Below are positions 26,076 through 34,658 of a stretch of DNA of 64,000 nt, in pieces. The notes under the pieces are model-generated. The model ran no database searches, had not been told where the DNA came from, and worked only from the letters and a program-made list of their open reading frames with translations. The position numbers and the translations under genes were made by a program. Position 1 is the stretch's first letter; each line of letters opens with the position of its first letter. Source of the stretch: Amycolatopsis camponoti. GTDB lineage: Bacteria; Actinomycetota; Actinomycetes; Mycobacteriales; Pseudonocardiaceae. The stretch lies in contig NZ_CABVGP010000001.1 of NCBI RefSeq assembly GCF_902497555.1, forward strand, positions 3,824,501 to 3,888,500, written 5' to 3'.

Positions 26076-27284
26076 TCAGATCACTCCACTCTCGCGGAGG
26101 CGGGTGACCGCCTCGCCGGTGACGCCGAGCTCGGCGAGCACGGCCTCGGTGTGTTCGCCCAGCTCCGGCCCGAGCGCGCGGGTGCGACCGGGGCGCTCGG
26201 TCAGCGTGGGCACGATGCCGGGGAAGGTGACTTCGCCGTCGTGGCCGCGGACGTGGTGCCGCTCGTGCATCCCGCGGGCCTCGAAGTGCGGATCCTTGGC
26301 GATGTCCGCGGCGGTCAGGATCGGTCCACACGGGACGGACGCCTCGCGCAGCACGGCTTCGGCGGCTTCCTGGGAGAGTGTCGCCGTCCACGCGCCGATC
26401 GCGTCGTCGAGGAGCTCGGCGTGCTCGACCCGGCCGGCGTTGTCCGCCAGCCGCGGGTCGCCGGCGAGGTCGTCCCGGCCGATGCTGTGCACGAGCCGGC
26501 GGAAGATCGCGTCGCCGTTGCCGCTGACCACGATGTACTTGCCGTCGGCGCAGCGGTAGGTGTTGGAGGGCGCCACCCCGGGCAGTGCGGAGCCGGCCGG
26601 TCCGCGCACGACGCCGAACGCCGCGTAGTCCGGGAGCAGCGACTCCATCAGTGAATAGACGGCTTCGTACAGCGCGACGTCGACCACTTCACCCGGGGCG
26701 GCACCCGGCTCGCGGTCGCGCCGGAGCAGGCCCATCAGCGCGCCGATCACCGCGTAGAGCCCGGCGACGGAGTCGGCGAGGCTGACCCCGACGCGCGTGG
26801 GCGGCCGGTCGGGATAACCGGTGAGCGCGCGCAGGCCGCCGATCGCCTCGGCCACGCCGCCGAAGCCGGGGCGGTCGCGGTAGGGGCCGGTCTGGCCGTA
26901 CCCCGAGACGCGGACGACGACCAGCCGCGGGTTGAGCGCGCGCAGCTCGTCCGGACCGAGGCCCCAGCGTTCGAGGGTGCCGGGGCGGAAGTTCTCCAGC
27001 AGGACGTCGCTGCGGGCGGCGAGCGTGCGGACGAGCTCCTGGCCTTCCGGGCGGCGCAGGTCGACGGTCACCGAGCGCTTGTTGCGGCCGAGGGCGCGGA
27101 ACAGCAGGGACGTGTCGCCGGCGTGCAGCCTCCACCGCCGGAGCTCGTCCCCGGTGCCCGGGCGTTCGACCTTGACGACGTCGGCACCGAAGTCGGCCAG
27201 GAGCCGGCCGGCGGTCGGCGCGGCGATGAAGTTGCCCAGTTCGACCACCCGGATGCCCGCCAGGGGTCCGGTTTGCTGACTCAT
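26076..27284 (-). CDS. CaiB/BaiF class III CoA-transferase
   Basis: 402 residues from ATG 27284, GGAG six bases upstream. The family start GIRVVELGNFIAAPTAGRLLADFGADVVKVERP, the ENFRPGTLERWGL motif, SGYGQTGPYRDRPGFGGVAEA and the catalytic Asp region LADSVAGLYAV are all present. The enzyme would move CoA from a donor such as succinyl-CoA to a carboxylic acid. It is co-transcribed with the lyase and divergent from an IclR regulator, so it is probably substrate induced. The acid itself cannot be named from sequence. Confidence 0.88.
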   Translation of the reverse strand: MSQQTGPLAGIRVVELGNFIAAPTAGRLLADFGADVVKVERPGTGDELRRWRLHAGDTSLLFRALGRNKRSVTVDLRRPEGQELVRTLAARSDVLLENFRPGTLERWGLGPDELRALNPRLVVVRVSGYGQTGPYRDRPGFGGVAEAIGGLRALTGYPDRPPTRVGVSLADSVAGLYAVIGALMGLLRRDREPGAAPGEVVDVALYEAVYSLMESLLPDYAAFGVVRGPAGSALPGVAPSNTYRCADGKYIVVSGNGDAIFRRLVHSIGRDDLAGDPRLADNAGRVEHAELLDDAIGAWTATLSQEAAEAVLREASVPCGPILTAADIAKDPHFEARGMHERHHVRGHDGEVTFPGIVPTLTERPGRTRALGPELGEHTEAVLAELGVTGEAVTRLRESGVI

Positions 27285-27400
27285 GCCCGACTCCAAACCA
27301 CGATGTGAGTTGTAAACCCAGAATACGGGCGGGTGTCGCGGAGTCAACAGCGCGGAGCGTGGATAGACTGTGCGGCACACCACGGGCACGGGGCGGGGCG

Positions 27401-28195
27401 ATGGCAGAGGAAGAACGCAGCGGCACGACGCCGGTGCTGGTCCTGCGCAAGTTCAAGCAGATCCTCGAGTCGTTCACGATCGACGACCCCGAGCTGACGC
27501 TGCAGCAGATCACCCGCTCGACCGGGCTGCCGGCGAGCACCTGCCAGCGGCTGGTCCACAACCTGGTGCGCGAAGGCTTCCTCGACCGCTACGACGACAC
27601 CTACCGCGTCGGGCTCGGGCTGGTCCGCTGGGCGGCGCCGGGCACGTTCGGCCTCGACCTCGTCCGGTTGACCCGCCCGGTGCTGCAGCAGCTGCGCGAC
27701 GAAACGGGCGAGACGGCGTGCCTGTACGTCCGCGACGGCGCGTACCGCACGGTGATCTCGCTGGCCGAGTCCCGGCACCCGGTGGTGCGCCTGTTCGTCG
27801 TCGGCATGGTGATGCCGCTGCACGCCGGGTCGGCCGGGAAGGTGTTCCTGGCCTGGGACAAGCTGGCGGTCAAAGACGCGATCGGCCACGGCCTGGCCCG
27901 GTTCACCCCGCGGACGACGGTGGACATCGACCTGCTTTCCGAGCAGCTGGGCCAGATCCGCGACGCGGGGTACGCGGTCAGCTTCGAGGAACGCGATCTC
28001 GGCGCGGCGTCGCTCAGTGCCCCGGTCTTCGGCCTGAACGGCGAGGTCAGCGCGGCGATCGGGATCGGCGCGCCGACCCAGCGCATGACGCCGGCCGACG
28101 TCCCGCGGCTGGCGCCGGTCGTCGTCGAGGCCGCGCGGCGCGCCTCGGAACGGCTGGGGCACCGGCCCGGCGTGGAGCAGGTCGCCGCTCTCTGA
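27401..28195 (+). CDS. IclR family transcriptional regulator
   Basis: 264 residues from ATG 27401. The N-terminal winged helix includes LTLQQITRSTGLPASTCQRLVHNLVREGFL; the effector-binding IclR domain (about 95-255) includes ETACLYVRDGAYRTVISL and MPLHAGSAGKVFLAW. It lies between the divergent CoA-transferase operon and a downstream MFS transporter and probably controls both in response to an organic acid. No clear operator palindrome could be picked out in the 116-bp spacer. Confidence 0.9.
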   Translation: MAEEERSGTTPVLVLRKFKQILESFTIDDPELTLQQITRSTGLPASTCQRLVHNLVREGFLDRYDDTYRVGLGLVRWAAPGTFGLDLVRLTRPVLQQLRDETGETACLYVRDGAYRTVISLAESRHPVVRLFVVGMVMPLHAGSAGKVFLAWDKLAVKDAIGHGLARFTPRTTVDIDLLSEQLGQIRDAGYAVSFEERDLGAASLSAPVFGLNGEVSAAIGIGAPTQRMTPADVPRLAPVVVEAARRASERLGHRPGVEQVAAL

Positions 28196-28200
28196 GTTCT

Positions 28201-28221
28201 CCGGGCGCCGTGGGCGCCCGG
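28201..28221 (+). terminator. Small hairpin after the IclR gene
   Basis: A 9-bp perfect GC stem (CCGGGCGCC and complement) with a GTG loop starts 6 bp after the IclR stop; probable terminator. Confidence 0.65.
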
Positions 28222-28352
28222 TTCGTGCCGGATGGCGCCCCGTTGCCCGTTAACGCACCACGACCCGTGCCCGACTGTTCTTGACTCGGCGCGGCCGTCG
28301 TCACATTATGGGTCGGCCAACCACATGGTGGAGAAGTCAAAGGAGACGACGG

Positions 28353-29747
28353 ATGGCGAACATCCCCGACGCCACCGTGCCGGACACCGGCACGATCGCG
28401 GGCAGGCTCGACCGGCTGCCCATCACCCGTACGCACCGGCGGGCCACCGTCGCCGTCGGGCTCGGCCTGTTCTTCGACTTCTACGAGGTCTTCCTGACCG
28501 GCGTGCTCAGCTCGGTGCTCGTCCAGGAGTTCTCGCTCACGAAGGCGGAGCTGCCGCCGCTGCTGGCGTCGACGTTCGTCGGCATGTTCTTCGGGGCCCT
28601 GCTGCTCGGCCGGCTCGCCGACCGGTTCGGCCGCCGCGGCGCGTTCCTGCTGAACCTGGGGCTCTACTCGCTGTTCTCGCTGCTCGGCGCGTTCAGCGGC
28701 AGCGCGCTGATGCTGCTGGTGACGCGGTTCTTCGCGGGCATCGGCCTCGGCGCGGAGCCGCCGCTGGCCGACACCTACCTCACCGACCTGCTGCCGGCCC
28801 GCAAGCGCGGCCGGTTCATCGCCTGGGCGTACACGCTCGCCTTCTGCGGCTTCCCGGTCGTCGGCTTCCTCGCCCGCGGCCTGACCGAGCACGAGATCTT
28901 CGGCATCGCCGGCTGGCGCTGGCTGTTCGTGATCGGGGCTCTCGGCGCGGGCGCGGTGTTCCTCCTGCGGCGCGGCCTGCCCGAGTCGCCGCGGTGGCTG
29001 GAGTCCGTCGGCCGCACCGAGGAGGCCGAGCACCTGGTGGCCGGGCTCGAGGCCGAAGCACGCGGCGGCGTCGACGAAAACGCCGCCCCGGCGCGCGGCA
29101 CCACCCGCAAGCGCACCGCCGCGCCGGTCCGCGAGCTGTTCGGGCCGGCACTGCGCCGCCGTACGTGGATGATGGTCGTCTTCCAGATCCTGCAGACGCT
29201 CGGCTACTACGGCTTCGGCACGCTCGTGCCCTTGGTACTGGCGGCCAAGGGATACGCCCTTTCGCAGTCGCTGCTGTTCGCCGCGCTGACCTACCTCGGC
29301 TACCCGGTCGGCTCGGCGCTGTCGCTGCCGCTCGTGGAACGCGTCGAGCGGAAGTACCTGGTGGTCGGCTCGGTGCTGGCGATGGCGGTGTTCGGCATCG
29401 CGTTCGGCTACTCGGGTTCGATGGCGCTGATCCTCGTGTTCGGCTTCCTCTACACCGCGACCAGCAACGTGTTCTCGAACGCTTACCACATCTACCAGGC
29501 CGAGATCTTCCCGACGGCGCTGCGCTCGACGGCGTCGAGCGGCACCTACTCGCTCTCGCGGCTGGCGAGCGGCGCGATGCCGTTCGTGCTGGTGCCGCTG
29601 CTGAACTCGCACGGACCGACGACGCTGTTCCTGGTCGTGGCCGCGGCGCTGGTGGTGGTCGCGGTGGACATCGCGGTGCTCGGCCCGCGCACGACCGGCC
29701 GACGGTTGGAGAGCGTCAACGACGAGATCGCGCCGCCGCTTCGATGA
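28353..29747 (+). CDS. MFS organic/aromatic acid:proton symporter
   Basis: 464 residues from ATG 28353, with AGGAG 7 bases upstream. Twelve helices; the motif A loop GRLADRFGRRGAF, an acidic residue in helix 1 (FFDFYEVF) and motif PESPRWL after helix 6 place it in the sugar/metabolite:H+ symporter group, which includes aromatic acid and small organic acid carriers. Location after IclR and beside the CoA-transferase/lyase pair suggests it imports the acid those enzymes use. The long cytoplasmic loop (about 235-265) is charged, as usual. Confidence 0.85.
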   Translation: MANIPDATVPDTGTIAGRLDRLPITRTHRRATVAVGLGLFFDFYEVFLTGVLSSVLVQEFSLTKAELPPLLASTFVGMFFGALLLGRLADRFGRRGAFLLNLGLYSLFSLLGAFSGSALMLLVTRFFAGIGLGAEPPLADTYLTDLLPARKRGRFIAWAYTLAFCGFPVVGFLARGLTEHEIFGIAGWRWLFVIGALGAGAVFLLRRGLPESPRWLESVGRTEEAEHLVAGLEAEARGGVDENAAPARGTTRKRTAAPVRELFGPALRRRTWMMVVFQILQTLGYYGFGTLVPLVLAAKGYALSQSLLFAALTYLGYPVGSALSLPLVERVERKYLVVGSVLAMAVFGIAFGYSGSMALILVFGFLYTATSNVFSNAYHIYQAEIFPTALRSTASSGTYSLSRLASGAMPFVLVPLLNSHGPTTLFLVVAAALVVVAVDIAVLGPRTTGRRLESVNDEIAPPLR

Positions 29748-30231
29748 CGGCCACCGCCTCGTCGACGGGCAGCCGGGCGGTGTCGACGACGAGGCGGTCG
29801 CGGGTCCACGGCTCGTACTCGCGGGCCGTGATCGCCGCCCAGGTGGGCGGGACGTGCCCCGGGATGCCGGTGTCCCGGCTCTCCGCGCGCCGCCGGTGTT
29901 CGGCGGGATCGGAACAGACGATCTCGGCCTCGAGCACGCGCGCGCCGGCGGCGAAACCGGTGTCCCGCCAGGCATCGCGGGTGAGGGCGAGCGGGTTGAC
30001 GCATTCGGCGACGACGCTGACACCGGTGCGCAGCAGATCGCCGGCAACCCCCTGCGCGACGACGTAGCCGGCCGGCCCGAGCGGGTGCGCCAGGGGAGTG
30101 CTGCGGACGATGGCGTGTTCGATGGTGTCCACCCGCAGGAAGGAGAAACCGCTACGCCGCGCCAGTTCCGCGGCGACGGTGGTCTTCCCGGTGGCGGGCA
30201 GCCCGCCCAGGACGATCAGCAGCGGAGGCAC
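29716..30231 (-). CDS. Small P-loop kinase-like protein
   Basis: 171 residues, GTG start. Walker A is GLPATGKTT (9-17); a later Asp-rich strand VDTIEH and the lid-type Arg cluster AEHRRRAESRD resemble AAA_33 kinases such as chloramphenicol phosphotransferase-like and zeta-toxin-like enzymes. No antitoxin gene is adjacent, so a toxin role is not supported. It could phosphorylate a small metabolite. Its last 32 bp overlap the MFS gene end in convergent orientation. Confidence 0.75.
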   Translation of the reverse strand: MPPLLIVLGGLPATGKTTVAAELARRSGFSFLRVDTIEHAIVRSTPLAHPLGPAGYVVAQGVAGDLLRTGVSVVAECVNPLALTRDAWRDTGFAAGARVLEAEIVCSDPAEHRRRAESRDTGIPGHVPPTWAAITAREYEPWTRDRLVVDTARLPVDEAVAVIEAAARSRR

Positions 30232-30377
30232 GGGAGGATGATCGCACGCCCGCGGGCTGGGGAGAGGCCGGTGCCGGGCGGGAGGGCCGTGCGGCGGGGC
30301 GTGGCCGGTGGCACTGCAGGTCTTCTCGATAGGTGAACGGGGGGCGCGCGCGCCGGCGACCCGGCGCCGAGCGGGGT

Positions 30378-30426
30378 CGGGAATGCCGTATCGAAGGAGG
30401 CCAAGTCCCTCGATGCGGCATTCCCG
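30378..30426 (-). terminator. Terminator downstream of the sigma factor gene
   Basis: A 17-bp stem with one G-T wobble (CGGGAATGCCGTATCGA and partner) and a 15-nt loop lies 15 bp past the sigma-factor stop on the minus strand. Confidence 0.8.
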
Positions 30427-30441
30427 GGTCCACCGCGGCCG

Positions 30442-31050
30442 TCAGGACGCCGCGCGTTTCTGCGCCAGCAATCCGCGCCGCAACGTCGTCAACGCCCGGT
30501 GCTGGGCCACCCGGACCGCGCCCGCGCTGGCCAGGCCGACCGCGGCCGCCGTCTCCTCGGCCGAGAGGCCCAAGATGATGCGCAGCACCAAAATCTCCCG
30601 CTGGCGCGGCGGGAGCGTGTCGAGCAGGCCCGCCGACCAGTCCAGGCCCGCCGCGCGCTCGACCTCTTCGCCCGTCGGGTCGCCGCCCGTCCAGCGCTCG
30701 GCCGGGGGCTCGGCCACCGGGCTGGTGCGGTCGCGGGCGCGCTTGCGGTGGACGTCGGACACCTTGTGCGCCGCGATGCCGAACACGAACGCCAGGAACC
30801 CGTCGGCCTCGTAGCGATACCCCGGCAGCGCGCCGACGACCGCCATGAGCACGTCCTGCGCGCAGTCCTCGGCGTCCGACGACCCGTCCTGCCACGTGCC
30901 GAGCCGGCCGAGGCAGTAGCGGAACACCATCGGCCGCAGCGCGCGCAGCACACCCGCGATCGCGGCTCGGTTGCCGGTCATCGCGGACCGGACCTGCTCC
31001 GGATCGAGGCTGAACGTCGCGGGTTCGCCCGCGGCGGACTGCGGAGGCAT
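30442..31050 (-). CDS. RNA polymerase sigma factor, SigD/ShbA type
   Basis: 202 residues from ATG 31050, with AGGTGAG upstream. Sigma region 2 includes RPMVFRYCLGRLG and DAEDCAQDVLMAVVGALPGYR; region 4 includes LPPRQREILVLRIILGLSAEETAAAVG and GAVRVAQHRALTTLR. The whole layout is very like mycobacterial SigD (Rv3414c) and Streptomyces ShbA, which drives transcription of the principal sigma gene hrdB. SigD works with the anti-sigma RsdA encoded next door in mycobacteria; no such gene follows here. Separately transcribed, divergent from the PPOX gene. Confidence 0.88.
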   Translation of the reverse strand: MPPQSAAGEPATFSLDPEQVRSAMTGNRAAIAGVLRALRPMVFRYCLGRLGTWQDGSSDAEDCAQDVLMAVVGALPGYRYEADGFLAFVFGIAAHKVSDVHRKRARDRTSPVAEPPAERWTGGDPTGEEVERAAGLDWSAGLLDTLPPRQREILVLRIILGLSAEETAAAVGLASAGAVRVAQHRALTTLRRGLLAQKRAAS

Positions 31051-31199
31051 CGGGTCTCACCTCTCCTCGGCAACGGACGGTCACGACGTTAGGTCACCCC
31101 GCGTGGCCGCCACACCGGCCGGGCGGCCGCCGCGGCCCGGGTCTTCCGGCCCTGGCGCGGGTCCCTCCGGTGTGCGTCCCGGGGCGTCCGGGAGGGGCC

Positions 31200-31213
31200 G
31201 GGCCGAACGGCCC
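31200..31213 (+). promoter_or_regulatory. Palindrome resembling a DevR/OsdR box
   Basis: GGGCCG-AA-CGGCCC is a perfect 6-bp inverted repeat 71 bp upstream of the PPOX gene. DevR/DosR-type regulators bind 14-bp GC palindromes with an AT-containing centre (mycobacterial core GGGAC-N4-GTCCC). A DevR-like response regulator is encoded 2 kb downstream. The motif is GC-only in the arms, so chance occurrence in this genome is possible. Confidence 0.45.
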
Positions 31214-31284
31214 TACCGGCGGCCTCGGCCCCTCGATCACGCTGGCGATCGGGGATTTTTCACAGGGAGAAACGCAGGGACGCG

Positions 31285-31689
31285 ATGGTGGACGACGTGG
31301 GCTTCGGGCTGCTGCTCGACCGGCAGGAGTGCCTCGCGCTGCTCCGGAAGTCGAGCCTCGGCCGGGTGATCTTCACCCACCGGGCCATGCCGGCCGTCCG
31401 GCCGGTGCGCTACGTCGTCGTGGACGACGCCGTCGTGTTCGCCGTCCCGACCGGCAGCCCCCTCTACGCGGGCGCCCGCGACGCCGTCGTGGCGTTCGAA
31501 GCCGACGACTTCGCCGACGACTTCGGCGCCGGCTGGTACGTGAGCCTGCTGGGACGCGCCACCGAGTCGACGGCCGACGACGCCGGGATCGCCTGCCTGT
31601 GCCCGTGTCCGGGCCTCGCCGGCCACCGGTTCCTGCGGATTCCGGCCGAGACCATCACCGGCCACCGCATCGCCTGCCACGCGGAGTAA
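31285..31689 (+). CDS. PPOX-fold flavin-binding protein
   Basis: 134 residues from ATG 31285. Pattern ECLALLRKSSLGRVIFTHRAMPAVRPVRYVVVDDAVVF matches short pyridoxamine 5'-phosphate-oxidase-like proteins, which bind FMN or F420 on a split beta-barrel; GWYVSLLGRATE is the next conserved strand. Rv0080 in the M. tuberculosis DosR dormancy regulon is of this family. The DevS/DevR-like pair directly downstream strengthens a hypoxia- or redox-response reading. Substrate unknown. Confidence 0.83.
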   Translation: MVDDVGFGLLLDRQECLALLRKSSLGRVIFTHRAMPAVRPVRYVVVDDAVVFAVPTGSPLYAGARDAVVAFEADDFADDFGAGWYVSLLGRATESTADDAGIACLCPCPGLAGHRFLRIPAETITGHRIACHAE

Positions 31690-31799
31690 CAAACGGACTC
31701 TGCCGATCGACCCACCGGATGGACGAACCGGATTGGGCCGACACGGGCAGTCGCCTGTGGGACCCTTGACGGCCCGGGGACACCCCCGGGATCGGGCTC

Positions 31800-33341
31800 A
31801 TGTGGGGTCGGCGGGAAGTGGCGGACGAAATCGGCATGCCGGCGATCCTGGCCGCGGTGGCCGGGATCGCGCGGGAGCTGGAAGTTCCGGCGGTACTGCG
31901 CACCGCGGTGACGACGGTCTGCGACCTCGTCGGCGCGCGGCACGGCCGCGTCGAGGTGACGGGCCCGGAAGGTGCCGTCGCCGAATACGGGCGGGCCGGC
32001 GGCAACGGGGTGGTCGAGCTGCCGGTGCGGGCCGGGCCGAAGACGTTCGGCCGGTTCCAGATCGAGCCCGCCCCCGGCCGCGAGCTCAGCCTCCGCGAGC
32101 GCGAGGTGGTGGGCGCGCTCGTCGCCGCGACCGCGATGGCCGTCGACAAGGCGATGCTCGTCGACCAGATGCGCCGCCGCGAACGCTGGCTCGAAGCGTC
32201 CTACGACGTCACGAGCGCACTGCTCGCCGCGCAAGACCTGCGAGCCACGCTGAGGCTCGTCGCCGAACGCGCGCGCGTGGTCGGCGGCGGCACCGCCGGC
32301 GCGATCGCGCTGCCCGACGGGCCGGGGCGGCTGGTGTTCGACGTCGTCGAGCCGCCGGGGGAGGACGCCGACCGGCTCACCGGCGTGACCGTGCCGACCG
32401 AAGGGACGGCGACCGGGGTCGCGTTCACCACCCGCCGCCCGGTCGTCGTGCGCGACTACGGCGACCGCGTGCAGGAGCAGCAGCGCGACCTCGCCGGGGC
32501 GATGCCGGCGATGATCAAGGACCTGGACTCGGCGATCTCGGTGCCGCTGCTGGTCGGGGACGAGACGCTGGGCGTGCTGGTCGTCGCGAAGTTCCGGGAC
32601 AAGACGCCGTTCACCCCGACCGAGGTCCAGCTGGCCGAGACCTTCGCCGGGCACGCCGCGCTCGCCGTCGAGTTCTCCCGGGCGCAGGAGGTGCGCCAGC
32701 AGCTGGCGGTGTTCTCCGACCGCGACCGGATCGCCCGCGACCTGCACGACCTGGTCATCCAGCGGTTGTTCGCGACCGGGCTCGGGCTCGAGGGCGTCAG
32801 CAGGCTGATCGCCGATCCGGCCGTCGGGGCGCGCGTCGCCGGGTTCGCCCAGGACCTCGACGGCACGATCCGCGAGATCCGCAACAGCATCTTCTCGCTG
32901 CAGGCGCCCGCCCAGGCGCAGGGAAGCCTGCGCGCCGAGCTGCTGCGCGTCGCCGTCGACGCGCGCGACACGCTCGGCTTCGAGCCGCGCGTCGGCTTCG
33001 ACGGGCCGCTCGACGCCGCGGTGCCCGACGCCGTCCGGTCCGACCTGCTCGCGTCGCTGCGCGAGGCGCTGACGAACGTGGCCCGCCACGCCGGGGCGTC
33101 GTCGTCGTCGGTCGACGTCACCGTGGACGGCGCCGGCCGGCACCTCAGCCTGGTGGTGCGAGACGACGGCACCGGCCCGCCCCTGGAGCGCGAGCGCGTC
33201 AGCGGGCTCGCCAACCTGGCCGCGCGCGCGGCACGGTGGGGCGGGAGCTGCGACCTGGTGGCCGCCGGCGGTGGCGGCTCCCGGCTGGAATGGACCGCGG
33301 AGCTGCCGGCACGGACCGGCGAGCAGGGGAGTGGACGATGA
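31800..33341 (+). CDS. GAF-domain sensor histidine kinase, DevS-like
   Basis: 513 residues from ATG 31800; ATG 31836 is an alternative. A short N-terminal GAF-like region (20-115) and a full GAF domain (about 130-300) precede a HisKA_3 dimerisation helix with phospho-acceptor H316 (RDLHDLVIQRLF) and a HATPase_c domain (REALTNVARHAG, RDDGTG, GLANLAARA). This is the architecture of DevS/DosT. I cannot identify the heme-ligating His of DevS in the shortened first GAF, so the signal is unclear. The gene overlaps its response regulator (ATGA). Confidence 0.87.
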   Translation: MWGRREVADEIGMPAILAAVAGIARELEVPAVLRTAVTTVCDLVGARHGRVEVTGPEGAVAEYGRAGGNGVVELPVRAGPKTFGRFQIEPAPGRELSLREREVVGALVAATAMAVDKAMLVDQMRRRERWLEASYDVTSALLAAQDLRATLRLVAERARVVGGGTAGAIALPDGPGRLVFDVVEPPGEDADRLTGVTVPTEGTATGVAFTTRRPVVVRDYGDRVQEQQRDLAGAMPAMIKDLDSAISVPLLVGDETLGVLVVAKFRDKTPFTPTEVQLAETFAGHAALAVEFSRAQEVRQQLAVFSDRDRIARDLHDLVIQRLFATGLGLEGVSRLIADPAVGARVAGFAQDLDGTIREIRNSIFSLQAPAQAQGSLRAELLRVAVDARDTLGFEPRVGFDGPLDAAVPDAVRSDLLASLREALTNVARHAGASSSSVDVTVDGAGRHLSLVVRDDGTGPPLERERVSGLANLAARAARWGGSCDLVAAGGGGSRLEWTAELPARTGEQGSGR

Positions 33342-33997
33342 CGATCTCGGTGTTCCTGCTGGACGACCACGAGCTGGTCCGCACCGGCCTGAAGACCGTC
33401 TTCGAGTCCGAAGAGGACATCGAGGTGGTCGGCGAGGCGGGGACGGCGGCCGAGGCGCTGGTCCGGATCCCGCAGGCCCGCCCCGACGTGGCGATCCTCG
33501 ACGTCCGGTTGCCCGACGGCCAGGGTGTCGAGGTGTGCCGCGAGATCCGCTCGACGGTCGAGCCGGCGCCGGCCTGCCTGATGCTGACGTCCTATTCGGA
33601 CGACGACGCGCTCTTCGGCGCGATCATGGCGGGCGCGGCCGGGTACATGCTCAAGCAGGTCTCCGGCCGGTCGCTGGTCGACGCCGTCCGGACGGTCGCC
33701 GTCGGCGGCTCGCTGCTGGACGCCACGCTGACCGCGTCGGTGATGAACAAGCTGCGCGGCGAGGACGTGGCGGCCCCGGACCCGCGGTACGAGCAGCTCA
33801 GCCCGCAGGAGCGGCGGGTGCTGGACCTGGTCGCCGAAGGCCTGACCAACCGGCAGATCGCGGAGCGGCTGTTCCTGGCGGAGAAGACGGTGAAGAACTA
33901 CGTGTCTTCGGTGCTGCACAAGCTCGGGGTCGAGCGGCGCACCTCGGCGGCGGTGTACGTGTCGCAGCGACGCGCCGACGGCGGCCGTTCGTCCTGA
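33338..33997 (+). CDS. NarL-type response regulator, DevR/DosR-like
   Basis: 219 residues, ATG overlapping the kinase stop. Receiver domain with phospho-acceptor D55 (AILDVRLPDG), switch residues MLTSYSD and Lys at GYMLKQVSG; C-terminal LuxR-type helix-turn-helix LSPQERRVLDLVAEGLTNRQIAERL and recognition helix AEKTVKNYVSSVLHKLGV. The recognition helix resembles DosR, supporting binding to the palindrome at 31200-31213. Confidence 0.9.
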   Translation: MTISVFLLDDHELVRTGLKTVFESEEDIEVVGEAGTAAEALVRIPQARPDVAILDVRLPDGQGVEVCREIRSTVEPAPACLMLTSYSDDDALFGAIMAGAAGYMLKQVSGRSLVDAVRTVAVGGSLLDATLTASVMNKLRGEDVAAPDPRYEQLSPQERRVLDLVAEGLTNRQIAERLFLAEKTVKNYVSSVLHKLGVERRTSAAVYVSQRRADGGRSS

Positions 33998-34106
33998 TCG
34001 CACGCCCACTCGGCGGAAACCGGTCGGGCATCCGACGTATCTGGCCGCAAATGCGATACACCTGTCGGGTGACGCACGAGTTGTCGTGCGCGGCAGAGGG
34101 GACAGC

Positions 34107-34541
34107 ATGTCGGGGTTGTCGAGCGGGGACTATGTCACGCAGCAGATCAAGGCGCTGGCCAGAGCCGTGCGCCGGGAAGGCGCCGGCGGCGTCGGCACGC
34201 GCAGCTTCCAGCTGGCGGAGCACCTGGCGGCGGAAGGGGGCATCCACCGCGGCGACATCCTGACGGCGACGGCGACGCTCCTGGCGATGACGGCGTGGTG
34301 CGACGGCGAGGCGGACGCGGCCTGCCGGTTCGCGGAGCTGGCCGGCGAGCACGACGAGGATTCACGCGAGCTGGTCACGCACCTGCTGCGGCTGGAGGCC
34401 GGGGCGGATCAAGGGTGGCTGCCGCAGGAGCAGGTGGAGGCGTTGCTGGAATACGCGCGCCGCTCCCGCCGGGGCGACCTGGAGCTGCGGGTGCGCGCGA
34501 TCGCCGGATCACGCGGCGGGCGGCACCGGCGGGACAACTAG
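34107..34541 (+). CDS. Hypothetical helical protein
   Basis: 144 residues from ATG 34107, preceded by GAGGGG. Nearly all helical by composition: DYVTQQIKALARAVRREG, RSFQLAEHLAAEGG, DILTATATLLAMTAWCDGEADAACRFAELAGEH and VTHLLRLEAGADQ, suggesting paired helices like a TPR or PCI-like fold. Arg-rich tail. No family recognised, no membrane segment. It may be expressed alone; it sits 109 bp after the response regulator and ends at a shared terminator. Confidence 0.65.
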   Translation: MSGLSSGDYVTQQIKALARAVRREGAGGVGTRSFQLAEHLAAEGGIHRGDILTATATLLAMTAWCDGEADAACRFAELAGEHDEDSRELVTHLLRLEAGADQGWLPQEQVEALLEYARRSRRGDLELRVRAIAGSRGGRHRRDN

Positions 34542-34551
34542 CGGTTCGGGT

Positions 34552-34586
34552 GTCGTGGGCGGTGAACCGGGCTCACCGCCCACGAC
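34552..34586. terminator. Bidirectional terminator
   Basis: A perfect 14-bp stem (GTCGTGGGCGGTGA and complement) with a 7-nt loop lies between the convergent hypothetical gene (stop 34541) and folE (stop 34659). Confidence 0.85.
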
Positions 34587-34658
34587 CGGACAGCCGGCGC
34601 GGCCGGCTCGTGAGGGGACGCGCGGGATCGGCCGGCGCCTCCGCGCCGGCGGCGTCCG

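Noticed and set aside
29716..30231. Small P-loop protein as a zeta-type toxin
   Set aside because: No adjacent antitoxin frame, and the Walker A and lid pattern fits many metabolite kinases.
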